Assembly: GCF_013044505.1 (NCBI RefSeq)
Contig: NZ_JABERD010000028.1
Location: 1-64,000, forward strand
Source: Streptomyces sp. S3(2020)
GTDB taxonomy: Bacteria; Actinomycetota; Actinomycetes; Streptomycetales; Streptomycetaceae
Direction of reading: 5' to 3'
DNA length: 64,000 bases
Each line of letters begins with the position of its first letter. Positions within the stretch are counted from its first letter, which is position 1. Of this stretch, positions 39,846 to 48,078 are shown one piece after another. A program made the position numbers and the translations under genes. Under the pieces are notes generated by a model, which was not told where the DNA came from, made no database searches, and was given only the letters and a program-made list of their open reading frames with translations.

Positions 39846-42453
39846 TGTGTCGTGTCCTTGTGTGATGGTTGTTGTGGCGTGCGGCCGTAGTGGTGGTCGT
39901 GGTGGTCGTGTCAGTCGTGGTGGGGTCGAGGTGCCAGACGGTGGCCTTGTTCAGCTTCACCGAGCCGTTCTCGGCGAAGACCTGCACTCCCTGGCTGGCG
40001 GGGTCGGGGAAGATCTGGTCGGTGATCACGGCTTCGCCGTCGCCGCCGAAGACCTCGACGGACGACCAGTCGACGAGGATCCGCAAGGTGATCCTGCCGT
40101 TCGTCGGCTTCAGGGGTGCGGTCTGGATGCCGGGGAAGGTGCTGTTGAAGTCCACGGCGCCGGAGAGGGTGCGGTCGACGTACAGCTCCTGGGTCGTGGT
40201 GTCGTAGCCGATGACGGTTTCCTCGCCGTCGGCGCCGGTGCGCACCTTGAGGCCGAAGCGTTCGGCGCTGTCGAGGGTGAAGGTGGCCTCGATGTCGAGT
40301 GACTTGCCTTCGGCGGCGGGACCGATCAGTGCCGTCGACGTGTTCGTCACGGTGGTGGGGGTCGCGGTCGCCGGGGATGCCTGACGCAGGGACTCCACGC
40401 TGCTCACCGGTTCGCTGGTCAGCCGGACTTGGCCGTCGACGGTGCGCAGCGCCACCTCGCGGGGGATGCTCTGCGCGCCGCGCCAGGGGGTGGTGGGGAC
40501 AGCGCCGGCGTAGTCCCAGTTGCTCATCCAGCCGATCATGTACCGCTTGCCGTCCGGGGCGTCCTCCCAGGACACGGCCGCGTAGTAGTCCTTGCCGTAG
40601 TCGGCCCAGCTCGCGCGTTGCAGGACGGAGAGGGCGGGGGTGCTTGCCTCGGTGAACCGGTCGGCGAGGATGTGGCCCCAGCCGCCGGTGTTCATGTCGA
40701 CGAGCTGGATCCGCGCCTCCTTGCCGAGGTAGGGGCGCATGTCGAAGGAGGCCCAGTCGAGGGTCTCGCTGTCGGAGCCGGTCGCGCTGCGGACGACCTG
40801 GCCGTCGACGACCAGGTTGACGGAGGTCTCCTCGGTGCCGGCCTTGGCCTGGGTGTCGGACAGCACGATCTGATCGGCGTTGATGTGGCCCCAGCCGCCG
40901 GTGTTGTCGTCGACCACCCTGATCTGGGCCTTCTTGCCGGTGAGGTCTCTGACGTCCCAGGAGGCCGTGTCCAGTGCCTCGGCATCCTTCCCGGTGGCGC
41001 TGCGCACGACCTCGCCGTCCACGAGGAGTTCGAGGGCGGTGGGGTTCGCGGAGCCGACGGGGTGGTTGCCGCCGCCGATGCGGAAGTTGACGTAGCGCTT
41101 GTCGATGGTGAACTCGGGCGAGGTGAGGGTGCCGGTGGTGGCGTCGCCGTTCAGGAAGGTGTTGACCAGCCCGCCGCCCTGGAAGCCGGAGACCTGCTGC
41201 TGGCCGGGGAGGGTGCCGGTGGCCGGTGCCGAGCCGAACGCGGTGCCGGTCGCCGTCCAGTCGCCGTAGGTGCCGTCCTCGAAGTCGGCGAGGATCTGCC
41301 CGGGTCGGTGCGGGTGCCGGCCGCCGCCGACCTTGAAGTTCAGGTAGGGGCTGTCGACGGTGAAGGCGGGCGAGGTGAGGGTGCCGATGGTGGCGTCCCC
41401 GGAGTGGAAGCTGTTGGCGAGGCCCGTCCCGTCGAAGCCGCTGACGGTCTGCTGCCCGGCGAGCGTCCCGGCCGCCGGTCCCGAACCGAACGCGGTGCCC
41501 GTGGCCGTCCACGCACCGAAGCCCGTGCCCTCGAAGTCCTGTACGACGGTCCCGGCGGGCGGGGTGTAGGAGCCGTCGTCGTCAGCGGTGAACGTCGTGC
41601 CGTCGAAGTCGCCGACGAAGTACTGGGCCGCCGAACCGCCCGCGATGCCACCGGGGTTGAGGTTGACGACCAGAACCCACTTGATGTTGTCCGGGTCCCC
41701 GTCGACGGCCAGCGGGAACAGGTCGGGGCACTCCCACACCCCGCCCGTCGCACCGGCCGGGCCGAACTCACTGAGCCGCGTCCAGTCCTTGAGGTTCTTG
41801 GAGGAGTAGAACAGCACCTTGTGCTCGGCGGACAGCGACACCGTCATCAGCCAGCTCTTGGTGGGCTCGTACCACTGGACCTTGGGGTCGCGGAAGTCCC
41901 GTGAGCCGATGTCGAGGACGGGGTTGCCCTGGTACTTGGTCCAGGTCCGGCCGCGGTCGACGCTGTAGGCAAGTGCCTGTGACTGTATGCCCGTCGAGTT
42001 GTTGTAGCTGGTGTAGATCGCCACCATGGGCGGGTTCGCGGCGGTACCGAAACCCGTGGTGTTGTTCTTGTCGACGACCGCGCTGCCGGAGAAGACCATC
42101 TCCTGGCCGTCGTTCGACAGAGCGACCGGCAACTCCTGCCAGTGGACGAGGTCGGTGCTCACCGCGTGGCCCCAGGACATGTCGGCCCACGAGTTGCCGT
42201 TCGGGTTGTACTGGTAGAAGAGGTGGTACTCACCCTCGTAGTACACAAGGCCGTTGGGGTCGTTCATCCAGTTCTTCTCCGGAGTGAAGTGGAACTGGGG
42301 GCGATACGTCTCGGAGTACGCCGCGGTGTCGGCCGCGACGGCCTGCGGGGCAGGCAGGGCGGGAGTGAGCAGGGCGGCGAACAGCGCGCAGACGGCCGCC
42401 GCCACAAGGGGCGTTCGCAGCCGGGCATGCCGGGATGCACGTCCAGAAGTCAT
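39808..42453 (-). CDS. Secreted GH32 fructan hydrolase with inserted modules
   Basis: 881 residues from the ATG at 42453 (AGGAGA). Sec signal ending around PQAVAADTA. GH32 catalytic residues: WMNDPNG (nucleophile Asp), FRDPKV, and WECPDLF (acid/base Glu), so it hydrolyses levan, inulin or sucrose outside the cell. Between the catalytic blades and YYAAVSWEDAPDGKRYMIGW lie two copies of an accessory module arranged as A1-[A2-B2]-B1, so one copy appears nested in the other. The C-terminal GH32 sandwich ends WHLDP, followed by a Thr run and a His/Arg tail that runs into the ABM gene. Regulated by LacI-type operators at 42558-42585. Confidence 0.9.
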   Translation of the reverse strand: MTSGRASRHARLRTPLVAAAVCALFAALLTPALPAPQAVAADTAAYSETYRPQFHFTPEKNWMNDPNGLVYYEGEYHLFYQYNPNGNSWADMSWGHAVSTDLVHWQELPVALSNDGQEMVFSGSAVVDKNNTTGFGTAANPPMVAIYTSYNNSTGIQSQALAYSVDRGRTWTKYQGNPVLDIGSRDFRDPKVQWYEPTKSWLMTVSLSAEHKVLFYSSKNLKDWTRLSEFGPAGATGGVWECPDLFPLAVDGDPDNIKWVLVVNLNPGGIAGGSAAQYFVGDFDGTTFTADDDGSYTPPAGTVVQDFEGTGFGAWTATGTAFGSGPAAGTLAGQQTVSGFDGTGLANSFHSGDATIGTLTSPAFTVDSPYLNFKVGGGRHPHRPGQILADFEDGTYGDWTATGTAFGSAPATGTLPGQQQVSGFQGGGLVNTFLNGDATTGTLTSPEFTIDKRYVNFRIGGGNHPVGSANPTALELLVDGEVVRSATGKDAEALDTASWDVRDLTGKKAQIRVVDDNTGGWGHINADQIVLSDTQAKAGTEETSVNLVVDGQVVRSATGSDSETLDWASFDMRPYLGKEARIQLVDMNTGGWGHILADRFTEASTPALSVLQRASWADYGKDYYAAVSWEDAPDGKRYMIGWMSNWDYAGAVPTTPWRGAQSIPREVALRTVDGQVRLTSEPVSSVESLRQASPATATPTTVTNTSTALIGPAAEGKSLDIEATFTLDSAERFGLKVRTGADGEETVIGYDTTTQELYVDRTLSGAVDFNSTFPGIQTAPLKPTNGRITLRILVDWSSVEVFGGDGEAVITDQIFPDPASQGVQVFAENGSVKLNKATVWHLDPTTTDTTTTTTTTAARHNNHHTRTRHSEEDPARRVHRP

Positions 42454-42557
42454 GGTGTCTCCTGTGCCGCGGGCTCCACGCAGCACAGCCTGCGGCGGGC
42501 GGCCCGAGAATGTCTCGCCCCGGTCCGCGATGTCGTCCACACCACCGACCAGGGCGT

Positions 42558-42585
42558 GTCAACGTTGACTGGTGTCAACGCTGAC
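42558..42585. promoter_or_regulatory. Pair of LacI-type operators upstream of the GH32 gene
   Basis: GTCAACGTTGAC at 42558-42569 (perfect 12-bp palindrome) and GTCAACGCTGAC at 42574-42585, 16 bases centre to centre. The same pair arrangement recurs at 43801-43828. Likely bound by the LacI-family repressor encoded at 46968. Confidence 0.75.
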
Positions 42586-42667
42586 ATCAAGTGGCCCGAT
42601 GATGAACGTAAGTCAGCCGACACGTCAACGCCTCGGGCGGGATTCCCCGGTGCGGCCTGGCTGCCCG

Positions 42668-43630
42668 TCAGACGATGTCGGCTGTCGCGAGCTGTGCCAA
42701 CTGGTCCCGCCACGGCGGGTTGGGGCCGGCGACCGAGCAGGTCAGAGCCGCTACCAGGGCGGCGAAGCGGGCGGCTTCCGCTACATCGTCGAGGCGCAGG
42801 GCGGCGAGCCGGCCGCCGAGAAGTCCGCGGGCTCCGAGGTGGTGCAGCAGCCCCGCGGTGAACGAGTCCCCCGCTCCCACGGTGTCGACGACCGGCGTCG
42901 CCACCGCGGGCACCGCCACCCGTTCGCCGTCGAGCGAGACCAGAGCGCCGTCGGCGCCGCGCGTGATCACGACCAGCCGTGCTCCGGCCGCGTGCCACAG
43001 GTCGCACGCCTTCTCCGGCTCGGTACCCGGCAGGAGAATCTCCAGGTCGTCCTCGCTGAGGCGCAGGATGTCGGCGAGGGCGCACCAGTGGGGCAACCGG
43101 GCGCGGTAGACGTCCGGATGCACCAGCAGGGGGCGGACATTGGGGTCGACGCTGATGGTGGCCCCGGCCGAGGCCCCGGCCAGGAACTCCTCCACCACTG
43201 CCGCGCCGGGCTCCCTGACCAGGGCGAGTGAGCCGGTGTGCAGGCAGGAGGTGCCGGAGAGGTCGACTCCCGCCAGTTCCTTCGGAGTCCACTGCCAGTC
43301 GGCCGTGTTCTGCGCGTGGAAGGAGAACGCGGCCTGCCCGTGGGCGTCCAGTTCGGCCACGGCCAGCGTGCTGGGCTCGGCGGCCTCGACGGCGTCCGAG
43401 AGGTCGACGCCGGACGCCTGGAGGTGGGCGCGGAACAGGCGGCCGAACACATCGCCGGACAGCCGTGCGAGGAGGCGGGCCGGGGTACCGAGGCGGGCCA
43501 GAGCCACCGCCGTGTTCGCGGGTCCGCCGCCCGGCAGCACCCGCAGGGCGAGTTCGTTCGCGGCGCTCGACGGCTCGGTGAAGGCGTCGGCGACGCACTC
43601 TCCGAGAACGGTGATCCGGTGCGGGCTCAT
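42668..43630 (-). CDS. PfkB-family fructokinase
   Basis: 320 residues from the ATG at 43630. Ribokinase/PfkB fold: VLGECVADAF start, GGGPANTAVALARLG, and the C-terminal ATP/anion-hole signature DTVGAGDSFTAG with catalytic Asp. In this locus it most likely phosphorylates the fructose freed by the GH32 enzyme and imported by the adjacent ABC system. Transcribed toward the GH32 gene, with operators on both sides. Confidence 0.88.
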   Translation of the reverse strand: MSPHRITVLGECVADAFTEPSSAANELALRVLPGGGPANTAVALARLGTPARLLARLSGDVFGRLFRAHLQASGVDLSDAVEAAEPSTLAVAELDAHGQAAFSFHAQNTADWQWTPKELAGVDLSGTSCLHTGSLALVREPGAAVVEEFLAGASAGATISVDPNVRPLLVHPDVYRARLPHWCALADILRLSEDDLEILLPGTEPEKACDLWHAAGARLVVITRGADGALVSLDGERVAVPAVATPVVDTVGAGDSFTAGLLHHLGARGLLGGRLAALRLDDVAEAARFAALVAALTCSVAGPNPPWRDQLAQLATADIV

Positions 43631-43800
43631 GTGCGGCTCTTCTCTCGGAGCGGTGCGGGCGGACAGCGCGGGCAGGGTGCGGCGCACGCCTGCCTCCGGC
43701 CGACCCCACGGCCGACGGCTGTCGGGGCGTTGCCTATTTGTGACGGGCGGAAGGCATTGACGTTGCCGGGAGACGGAGTCCATCATCCTCGCCATGCGGT

Positions 43801-43828
43801 GTCAACGATGACATAAGTCAACGGTGAC
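43801..43828. promoter_or_regulatory. Pair of LacI-type operators between pfkB and frcB
   Basis: GTCAACGATGAC at 43801-43812 and GTCAACGGTGAC at 43817-43828, again 16 bases centre to centre, in the divergent promoter region. One repressor could control both directions. Confidence 0.75.
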
Positions 43829-43887
43829 ACCGGGGGTGGCATGCCCGCACCCTGCCCTGTGCCGCCCGCTATCCACAGGAGTCGTCC

Positions 43888-44910
43888 ATGTCTCGCACCA
43901 CGCGCCTGTCCTCCTCCCTCCTCAGAGCCGCCGCCGTCACGGGCGTCGCGGCCCTCACCCTCACGGCCTGCGGGTCCGGCTCCGGTTCCGGATCGGGTTC
44001 GGCCAGTTCCGGTTCGGGCGACGTCAAGGTCGGTCTGATCACCAAGACCGACACCAACCCGTTCTTCGTGAAGATGAAGGAGGGCGCGGAGAAGACCGCG
44101 AAGTCCGAGGGCGTCGAGCTGATGACCGCGGCCGGCAAGTTCGACGGGGACAACGCCGGGCAGATCACCGCGATCGAGAACATGGTCGCCGCCGGTGTGA
44201 AGGGCATCCTGATCACCCCGAGCGACTCCAAGGCGATCGTGCCCGCGATCGCGAAGGCCCAGGCCAAGGGTGTGCTGGTCATCGCGCTGGACACGCCGAC
44301 CGAGCCGGAGAGCGCGGTCGACGCCCTCTTCGCCACCGACAACGTCAAGGCCGGTGAGCTGATCGGCGAGTACGCGAAGGCGGCCATGGCGGGCAAGACG
44401 GCGAAGATAGCCGCGCTCGACCTCGCGCCGGGCGTCTCCGTCGGCGTCCAGCGGCACGACGGGTTCCTCAAGGGCTTCGGCGCCACCGACAGCGACGTGG
44501 TCTGTGCCCAGGACACCGGCGGCGACCAGGCCAAGGGCCAGACGGCGATGGAGAACTGCCTCCAGAAGGAGCCGGACATCAACGTCGTCTACACGATCAA
44601 CGAGCCCGCCGCGCTCGGCGCGTACACCGCGCTGAAGGCCAAGGGCCGGGAGAAGGACGTCCTGATCGTCTCCGTCGACGGCGGCTGCACCGGTACCCAG
44701 GCGGTCAAGGACGGCAAGATCGCCGCGACCTCTCAGCAGTACCCGCTGAAGATGGCGGCCCAGGGCGTCGAGGCGGTCGTGACGTACGCCAAGGGCGGCA
44801 AGAAGGCGTCCGGTTACACCGACACCGGCGTCACGCTGATCACCGACAAGCCGCAGACCGGGGTCGACTCGAAGGACACGGCGTTCGGCCTGGAGAACTG
44901 CTGGGGCTGA
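43888..44910 (+). CDS. frcB: Sugar ABC transporter substrate-binding lipoprotein
   Basis: 340 residues. Signal peptide, lipobox LTLTAC, Gly/Ser linker, then a periplasmic-binding protein type 1 fold (KVGLITKTDTNPFFVKMKEGAEKTA, DNAGQITAIENMVAAGVKGILI, VSVDGGCTGTQAVKDGK). Resembles fructose/ribose binders of the Frc type. First gene of frcBCA, divergent from pfkB, with the shared operator pair 60 bases upstream. Fructose as ligand is inferred from the fructanase and fructokinase next door. Confidence 0.9.
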   Translation: MSRTTRLSSSLLRAAAVTGVAALTLTACGSGSGSGSGSASSGSGDVKVGLITKTDTNPFFVKMKEGAEKTAKSEGVELMTAAGKFDGDNAGQITAIENMVAAGVKGILITPSDSKAIVPAIAKAQAKGVLVIALDTPTEPESAVDALFATDNVKAGELIGEYAKAAMAGKTAKIAALDLAPGVSVGVQRHDGFLKGFGATDSDVVCAQDTGGDQAKGQTAMENCLQKEPDINVVYTINEPAALGAYTALKAKGREKDVLIVSVDGGCTGTQAVKDGKIAATSQQYPLKMAAQGVEAVVTYAKGGKKASGYTDTGVTLITDKPQTGVDSKDTAFGLENCWG

Positions 44911-44949
44911 GCCGCCCGTCGGTCCCACGACCCGTCTCTCCCCCTCAGC

Positions 44950-44991
44950 GGGGCGGCCGGACCCACCTCCCCGACCCGGGACGGCCGCCCC
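44950..44991 (+). terminator. Inverted repeat between frcB and frcC
   Basis: 10-base arms GGGGCGGCCG (44950-44959) and CGGCCGCCCC (44982-44991) with a 22-base loop. Probably a partial terminator or stabiliser that keeps frcB message above the rest of the operon. Confidence 0.5.
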
Positions 44992-45053
44992 CTCGCCTCC
45001 TTGTCCCCCAGCGGGGGCCGACAAGGACTTCCGCCTTCCGACAAGGACTTCGC

Positions 45054-46061
45054 ATGACTGCCACGTCCACGCCACCCTCGACGCCGTACGCCGAAGTCAA
45101 GGCACCGACCCTGGCCCGCAGACTGCTCACGCAGCCGACCACCGGCCCGCTGGCCGCCCTGCTGCTGGCCTGTGTCTTCTTCTCGTTCTCGACCGACCAG
45201 TTCCTCACCGGCGGGAACTTCTCGCTGATCGTGCAGCAGGTCATGGTGGTCGGCACCCTCGCCATCGGGCAGACCCTGATCATCCTCACGGCGGGCATCG
45301 ACCTGTCGTGCGGTGCCGTGATGGCGTTCGGCAGCATCGTGATCGCCAAGATGGCGGCCGAGGGTTCCCTGCCCCCGCTGTTCGCGATCGCGCTGGGCCT
45401 GGTGGTCTGCGGCGGTTTCGGGCTGCTGAACGGGCTGCTGGTGCAGAAGATCCCGCTGCCGCCGTTCATCGTCACCCTCGGCATGCTCAACGTGGCCTTC
45501 GCACTGACCCACATCTACTCCGAGGAACAGACGGTCACCAGCCTGCCCGGCCCGCTGACCGCCCTCGGGCAGACCTTCCCGCTCGGCCACACCGACATCA
45601 CCTACGGCTCTCTGGTCACCATCGCCCTGTTCCTCGCCTTCGCCTACGCGCTCAGCTCCACCGGCTGGGGCCGGCACGTCTACGCCCTGGGCAACAGCCA
45701 GGAAGCCGCCCGGCTGAACGGCATCCGCACCTCCCGGCTCACCATCGGCATCTACACCGTGGCAGGTCTGCTGTACGGCGTCGCCGCCCTGCTGCTCATC
45801 TCCCGTACCGGGGTCGGCGACCCGCAGGCCGGGCAGACCGACAACCTCGACAGCATCACCGCCGTCGTCCTCGGCGGGACCAGCCTGTTCGGCGGCCGGG
45901 GCTCGGTCCTCGGCACGTTCATCGGCGTCCTCATCGTCGGTGTGTTCCGCAACGGACTCCAGCTGATGGGCGTCGCCTCCATCTACCAGACCCTGATCAC
46001 CGGTGTGCTGGTGATCCTCGCGGTGACCGTCGACCAGATCTCCCGGAAGAAGACCCGATGA
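45054..46061 (+). CDS. frcC: Sugar ABC transporter permease (RbsC/FrcC type)
   Basis: 335 residues, about ten helices. Family features LIVQQVMVVGTLAIGQTLIILTAGIDLS, LPPFIVTLGMLN, YALGNSQEAARLNGI and AVVLGGTSLFGGRGS. Stop overlaps the ATPase start (ATGA). Membrane channel of the inferred fructose importer. Confidence 0.93.
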   Translation: MTATSTPPSTPYAEVKAPTLARRLLTQPTTGPLAALLLACVFFSFSTDQFLTGGNFSLIVQQVMVVGTLAIGQTLIILTAGIDLSCGAVMAFGSIVIAKMAAEGSLPPLFAIALGLVVCGGFGLLNGLLVQKIPLPPFIVTLGMLNVAFALTHIYSEEQTVTSLPGPLTALGQTFPLGHTDITYGSLVTIALFLAFAYALSSTGWGRHVYALGNSQEAARLNGIRTSRLTIGIYTVAGLLYGVAALLLISRTGVGDPQAGQTDNLDSITAVVLGGTSLFGGRGSVLGTFIGVLIVGVFRNGLQLMGVASIYQTLITGVLVILAVTVDQISRKKTR

Positions 46062-46894
46062 GCGCCATGTCCTCCCCCACGCCCGTGCTGCAGGCCCGCG
46101 GTCTGGTCAAGCGCTACGGCCAGGTCACCGCCATCGACGGCGCCGACTTCGATCTGCTGCCCGGTGAGGTCCTCGCCGTCATCGGCGACAACGGCGCCGG
46201 CAAGACCAGCCTCATCAAGGCGCTCACCGGCGCGGTGACCCCCGACGAGGGCGAGATACGCCTCAATGGCGACCCCATCACTTTCTCCGGTCCGCAGAGC
46301 GCCCGCGCCCACGGTATCGAGACGGTGTACCAGGACCTCGCCGTGGCCGCCTCCATGGACATCGCCTCGAACATGTTCCTCGGGCGGGAACTGAGGCGCC
46401 CCGGTGTCCTCGGCAGTGTCTTCCGGATGCTGGACAAGAAGCGCATGCGGCAGGAGGCCGCCGAGCACATGGCCGATCTGAAGATCGGGCTGCGCTCGCT
46501 GACCCAGTCGGTGGAGACCCTCTCCGGCGGGCAGCGGCAGGCCGTCGCGGTCGCCCGGTCCGTCGCCTGGGCGAGCAGCGTCGTCGTGATGGACGAACCC
46601 ACCGCCGCCCTCGGTGTCAAGGAGTCCGGCCAGGTGCTCGACCTGATCCGCCGGGTCCGCGACAAGGGCATGCCGGTCGTCCTGATCAGCCACAACATGC
46701 CCCATGTCTTCGAGATCGCCGACCGCATCCACGTCCACCGGCTGGGCCGACGGGCCGCCGTGATCAAGCCCTCCGACTACTCCATGGCCGAAGTCGTCGC
46801 CATCATGACCGGCGCGCTCACCGTCGACGCGGCCGGAGGTACGGTCATCACGGATTCCGAGGCCGCCAAGGCCGTAGGTGTCCAGGCCAACTGA
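46058..46894 (+). CDS. frcA: Sugar ABC transporter ATP-binding protein (single-domain)
   Basis: 278 residues with one ATPase domain: GDNGAGKTSLIKAL, YQDLAVAASMDIASN, LSGGQRQAVAVARSV, VVVMDEPTAALGV, SHNM. Single-domain layout fits FrcA rather than the double-domain RbsA. Last transporter gene; the LacI gene follows 73 bases later. Confidence 0.93.
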   Translation: MSAMSSPTPVLQARGLVKRYGQVTAIDGADFDLLPGEVLAVIGDNGAGKTSLIKALTGAVTPDEGEIRLNGDPITFSGPQSARAHGIETVYQDLAVAASMDIASNMFLGRELRRPGVLGSVFRMLDKKRMRQEAAEHMADLKIGLRSLTQSVETLSGGQRQAVAVARSVAWASSVVVMDEPTAALGVKESGQVLDLIRRVRDKGMPVVLISHNMPHVFEIADRIHVHRLGRRAAVIKPSDYSMAEVVAIMTGALTVDAAGGTVITDSEAAKAVGVQAN

Positions 46895-46967
46895 CCACAC
46901 CTTCAGCAGCTACGGGTTCCGGCCGAGGCCGAGGCCGGAACCGACGAGCAAGGAGACCGTGTCCTCC

Positions 46968-47999
46968 ATGGCAGCGAACCGCCGCCCCACCCTGGCCGAC
47001 GTCGCCCGCGAGGTGGGTGTCAGCGCCAAGACCGTCTCCCGCGTCCTCAACGAGGACGGACCCGCCTCCGCGCAGACCAGGGAACAGGTACTCGCCGCCG
47101 TAGCCCGGCTGGGCTTCCAGCCGAACCTCATGGCACGCAACATCCGCGTCGGCGGACCCGACACCACCGTAGGACTCGTCATCCCGGACCTCGCCAACCC
47201 CTTCTTCGGCGCCGTGGCCCGCGGTATCGAGGACAGCGTCGGGGACCGCGGCCTGACCCTCCTCATGGGGTCCTCCGCGGACGACCCCGACCGCGAACGC
47301 GCCCTGACGGACAAGTTCCTCGCCCGCCGGATCAGTGTCCTCATGGTCGTGCCGTCCGTCGGCGCGAACCACTCCCACCTCAAGTCCCAACGCGACGCCG
47401 GGCTGCCCATCGTCTTCCTCGACCGGCCTGGAGTGGGACTGACCACGGACAGCGTCGTCAGCACCAACCGCACGGGCGCGCACGACGGCGTCGCCCATCT
47501 GATCGCCCACGGACACCGGCGCATCGGCTTCGTCGGCGACCTGCCCACGAAGCTGTACACCCGCCGCGAGCGGCTGGCCGGCTATCGGGAGGCCCTGAAG
47601 GAAGCGGGTCTCGCCCACGACCGCTCGTTGGTCACGAACGCCCATGACCAGCACGGTGCCTCAGCCGCCACGGCCCAGCTGCTGGACCTGGCGGATCCCC
47701 CCACCGCCCTGTTCGCCGGCAACAACATCGTCGCGCTGGGCATAGTCACCGAACTCGCCCGCAGCAAGCGCAAGGACGTCGCGGTCGTCGCCTTCGACGA
47801 CGTGGCGCTCGCCGAGGCCCTCGAACCGGCCCTGACCGTCGTCGCCCAGAACCCTGAAGAAATCGGCAGGGCAGCCGCAGCGACCGCCCTGGCCCGCCTC
47901 GACGGCGACCGCTCCCGCGCTCGCACCGTCACCATCCCCACCCAGCTGCTCAGCCGCGGTTCGGGCGAACATCCGCCTGCCGCACAGCACGGGGCATGA
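46968..47999 (+). CDS. LacI-family repressor of the fructan locus
   Basis: 343 residues from the ATG at 46968; a GTG at 46959 is also possible. N-terminal HTH (TLADVAREVGVSAKTVSRVLN), hinge, then a sugar-binding domain (TTVGLVIPDLANPFFGAVARG, IVFLDRPGVG, HGHRRIGFVG, AVVAFDDVALAEALEP). Probably binds the GTCAACGNTGAC operators at 42558-42585 and 43801-43828 and releases them on binding fructose or a fructose derivative. Followed by a strong terminator. Confidence 0.9.
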   Translation: MAANRRPTLADVAREVGVSAKTVSRVLNEDGPASAQTREQVLAAVARLGFQPNLMARNIRVGGPDTTVGLVIPDLANPFFGAVARGIEDSVGDRGLTLLMGSSADDPDRERALTDKFLARRISVLMVVPSVGANHSHLKSQRDAGLPIVFLDRPGVGLTTDSVVSTNRTGAHDGVAHLIAHGHRRIGFVGDLPTKLYTRRERLAGYREALKEAGLAHDRSLVTNAHDQHGASAATAQLLDLADPPTALFAGNNIVALGIVTELARSKRKDVAVVAFDDVALAEALEPALTVVAQNPEEIGRAAAATALARLDGDRSRARTVTIPTQLLSRGSGEHPPAAQHGA

Positions 48000-48034
48000 C
48001 ATCGCCGGACGGCACCAAGAGGACGCAGGCATCA

Positions 48035-48068
48035 CGAGAACGGCCCCGCGTACGCGGGGCCGTTCTCG
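48035..48068. terminator. Bidirectional hairpin terminator
   Basis: 16-base perfect arms (48035-48050, 48053-48068) with a 2-base centre, between the convergent LacI and flavoprotein genes. Confidence 0.85.
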
Positions 48069-48078
48069 CATCCATGGG

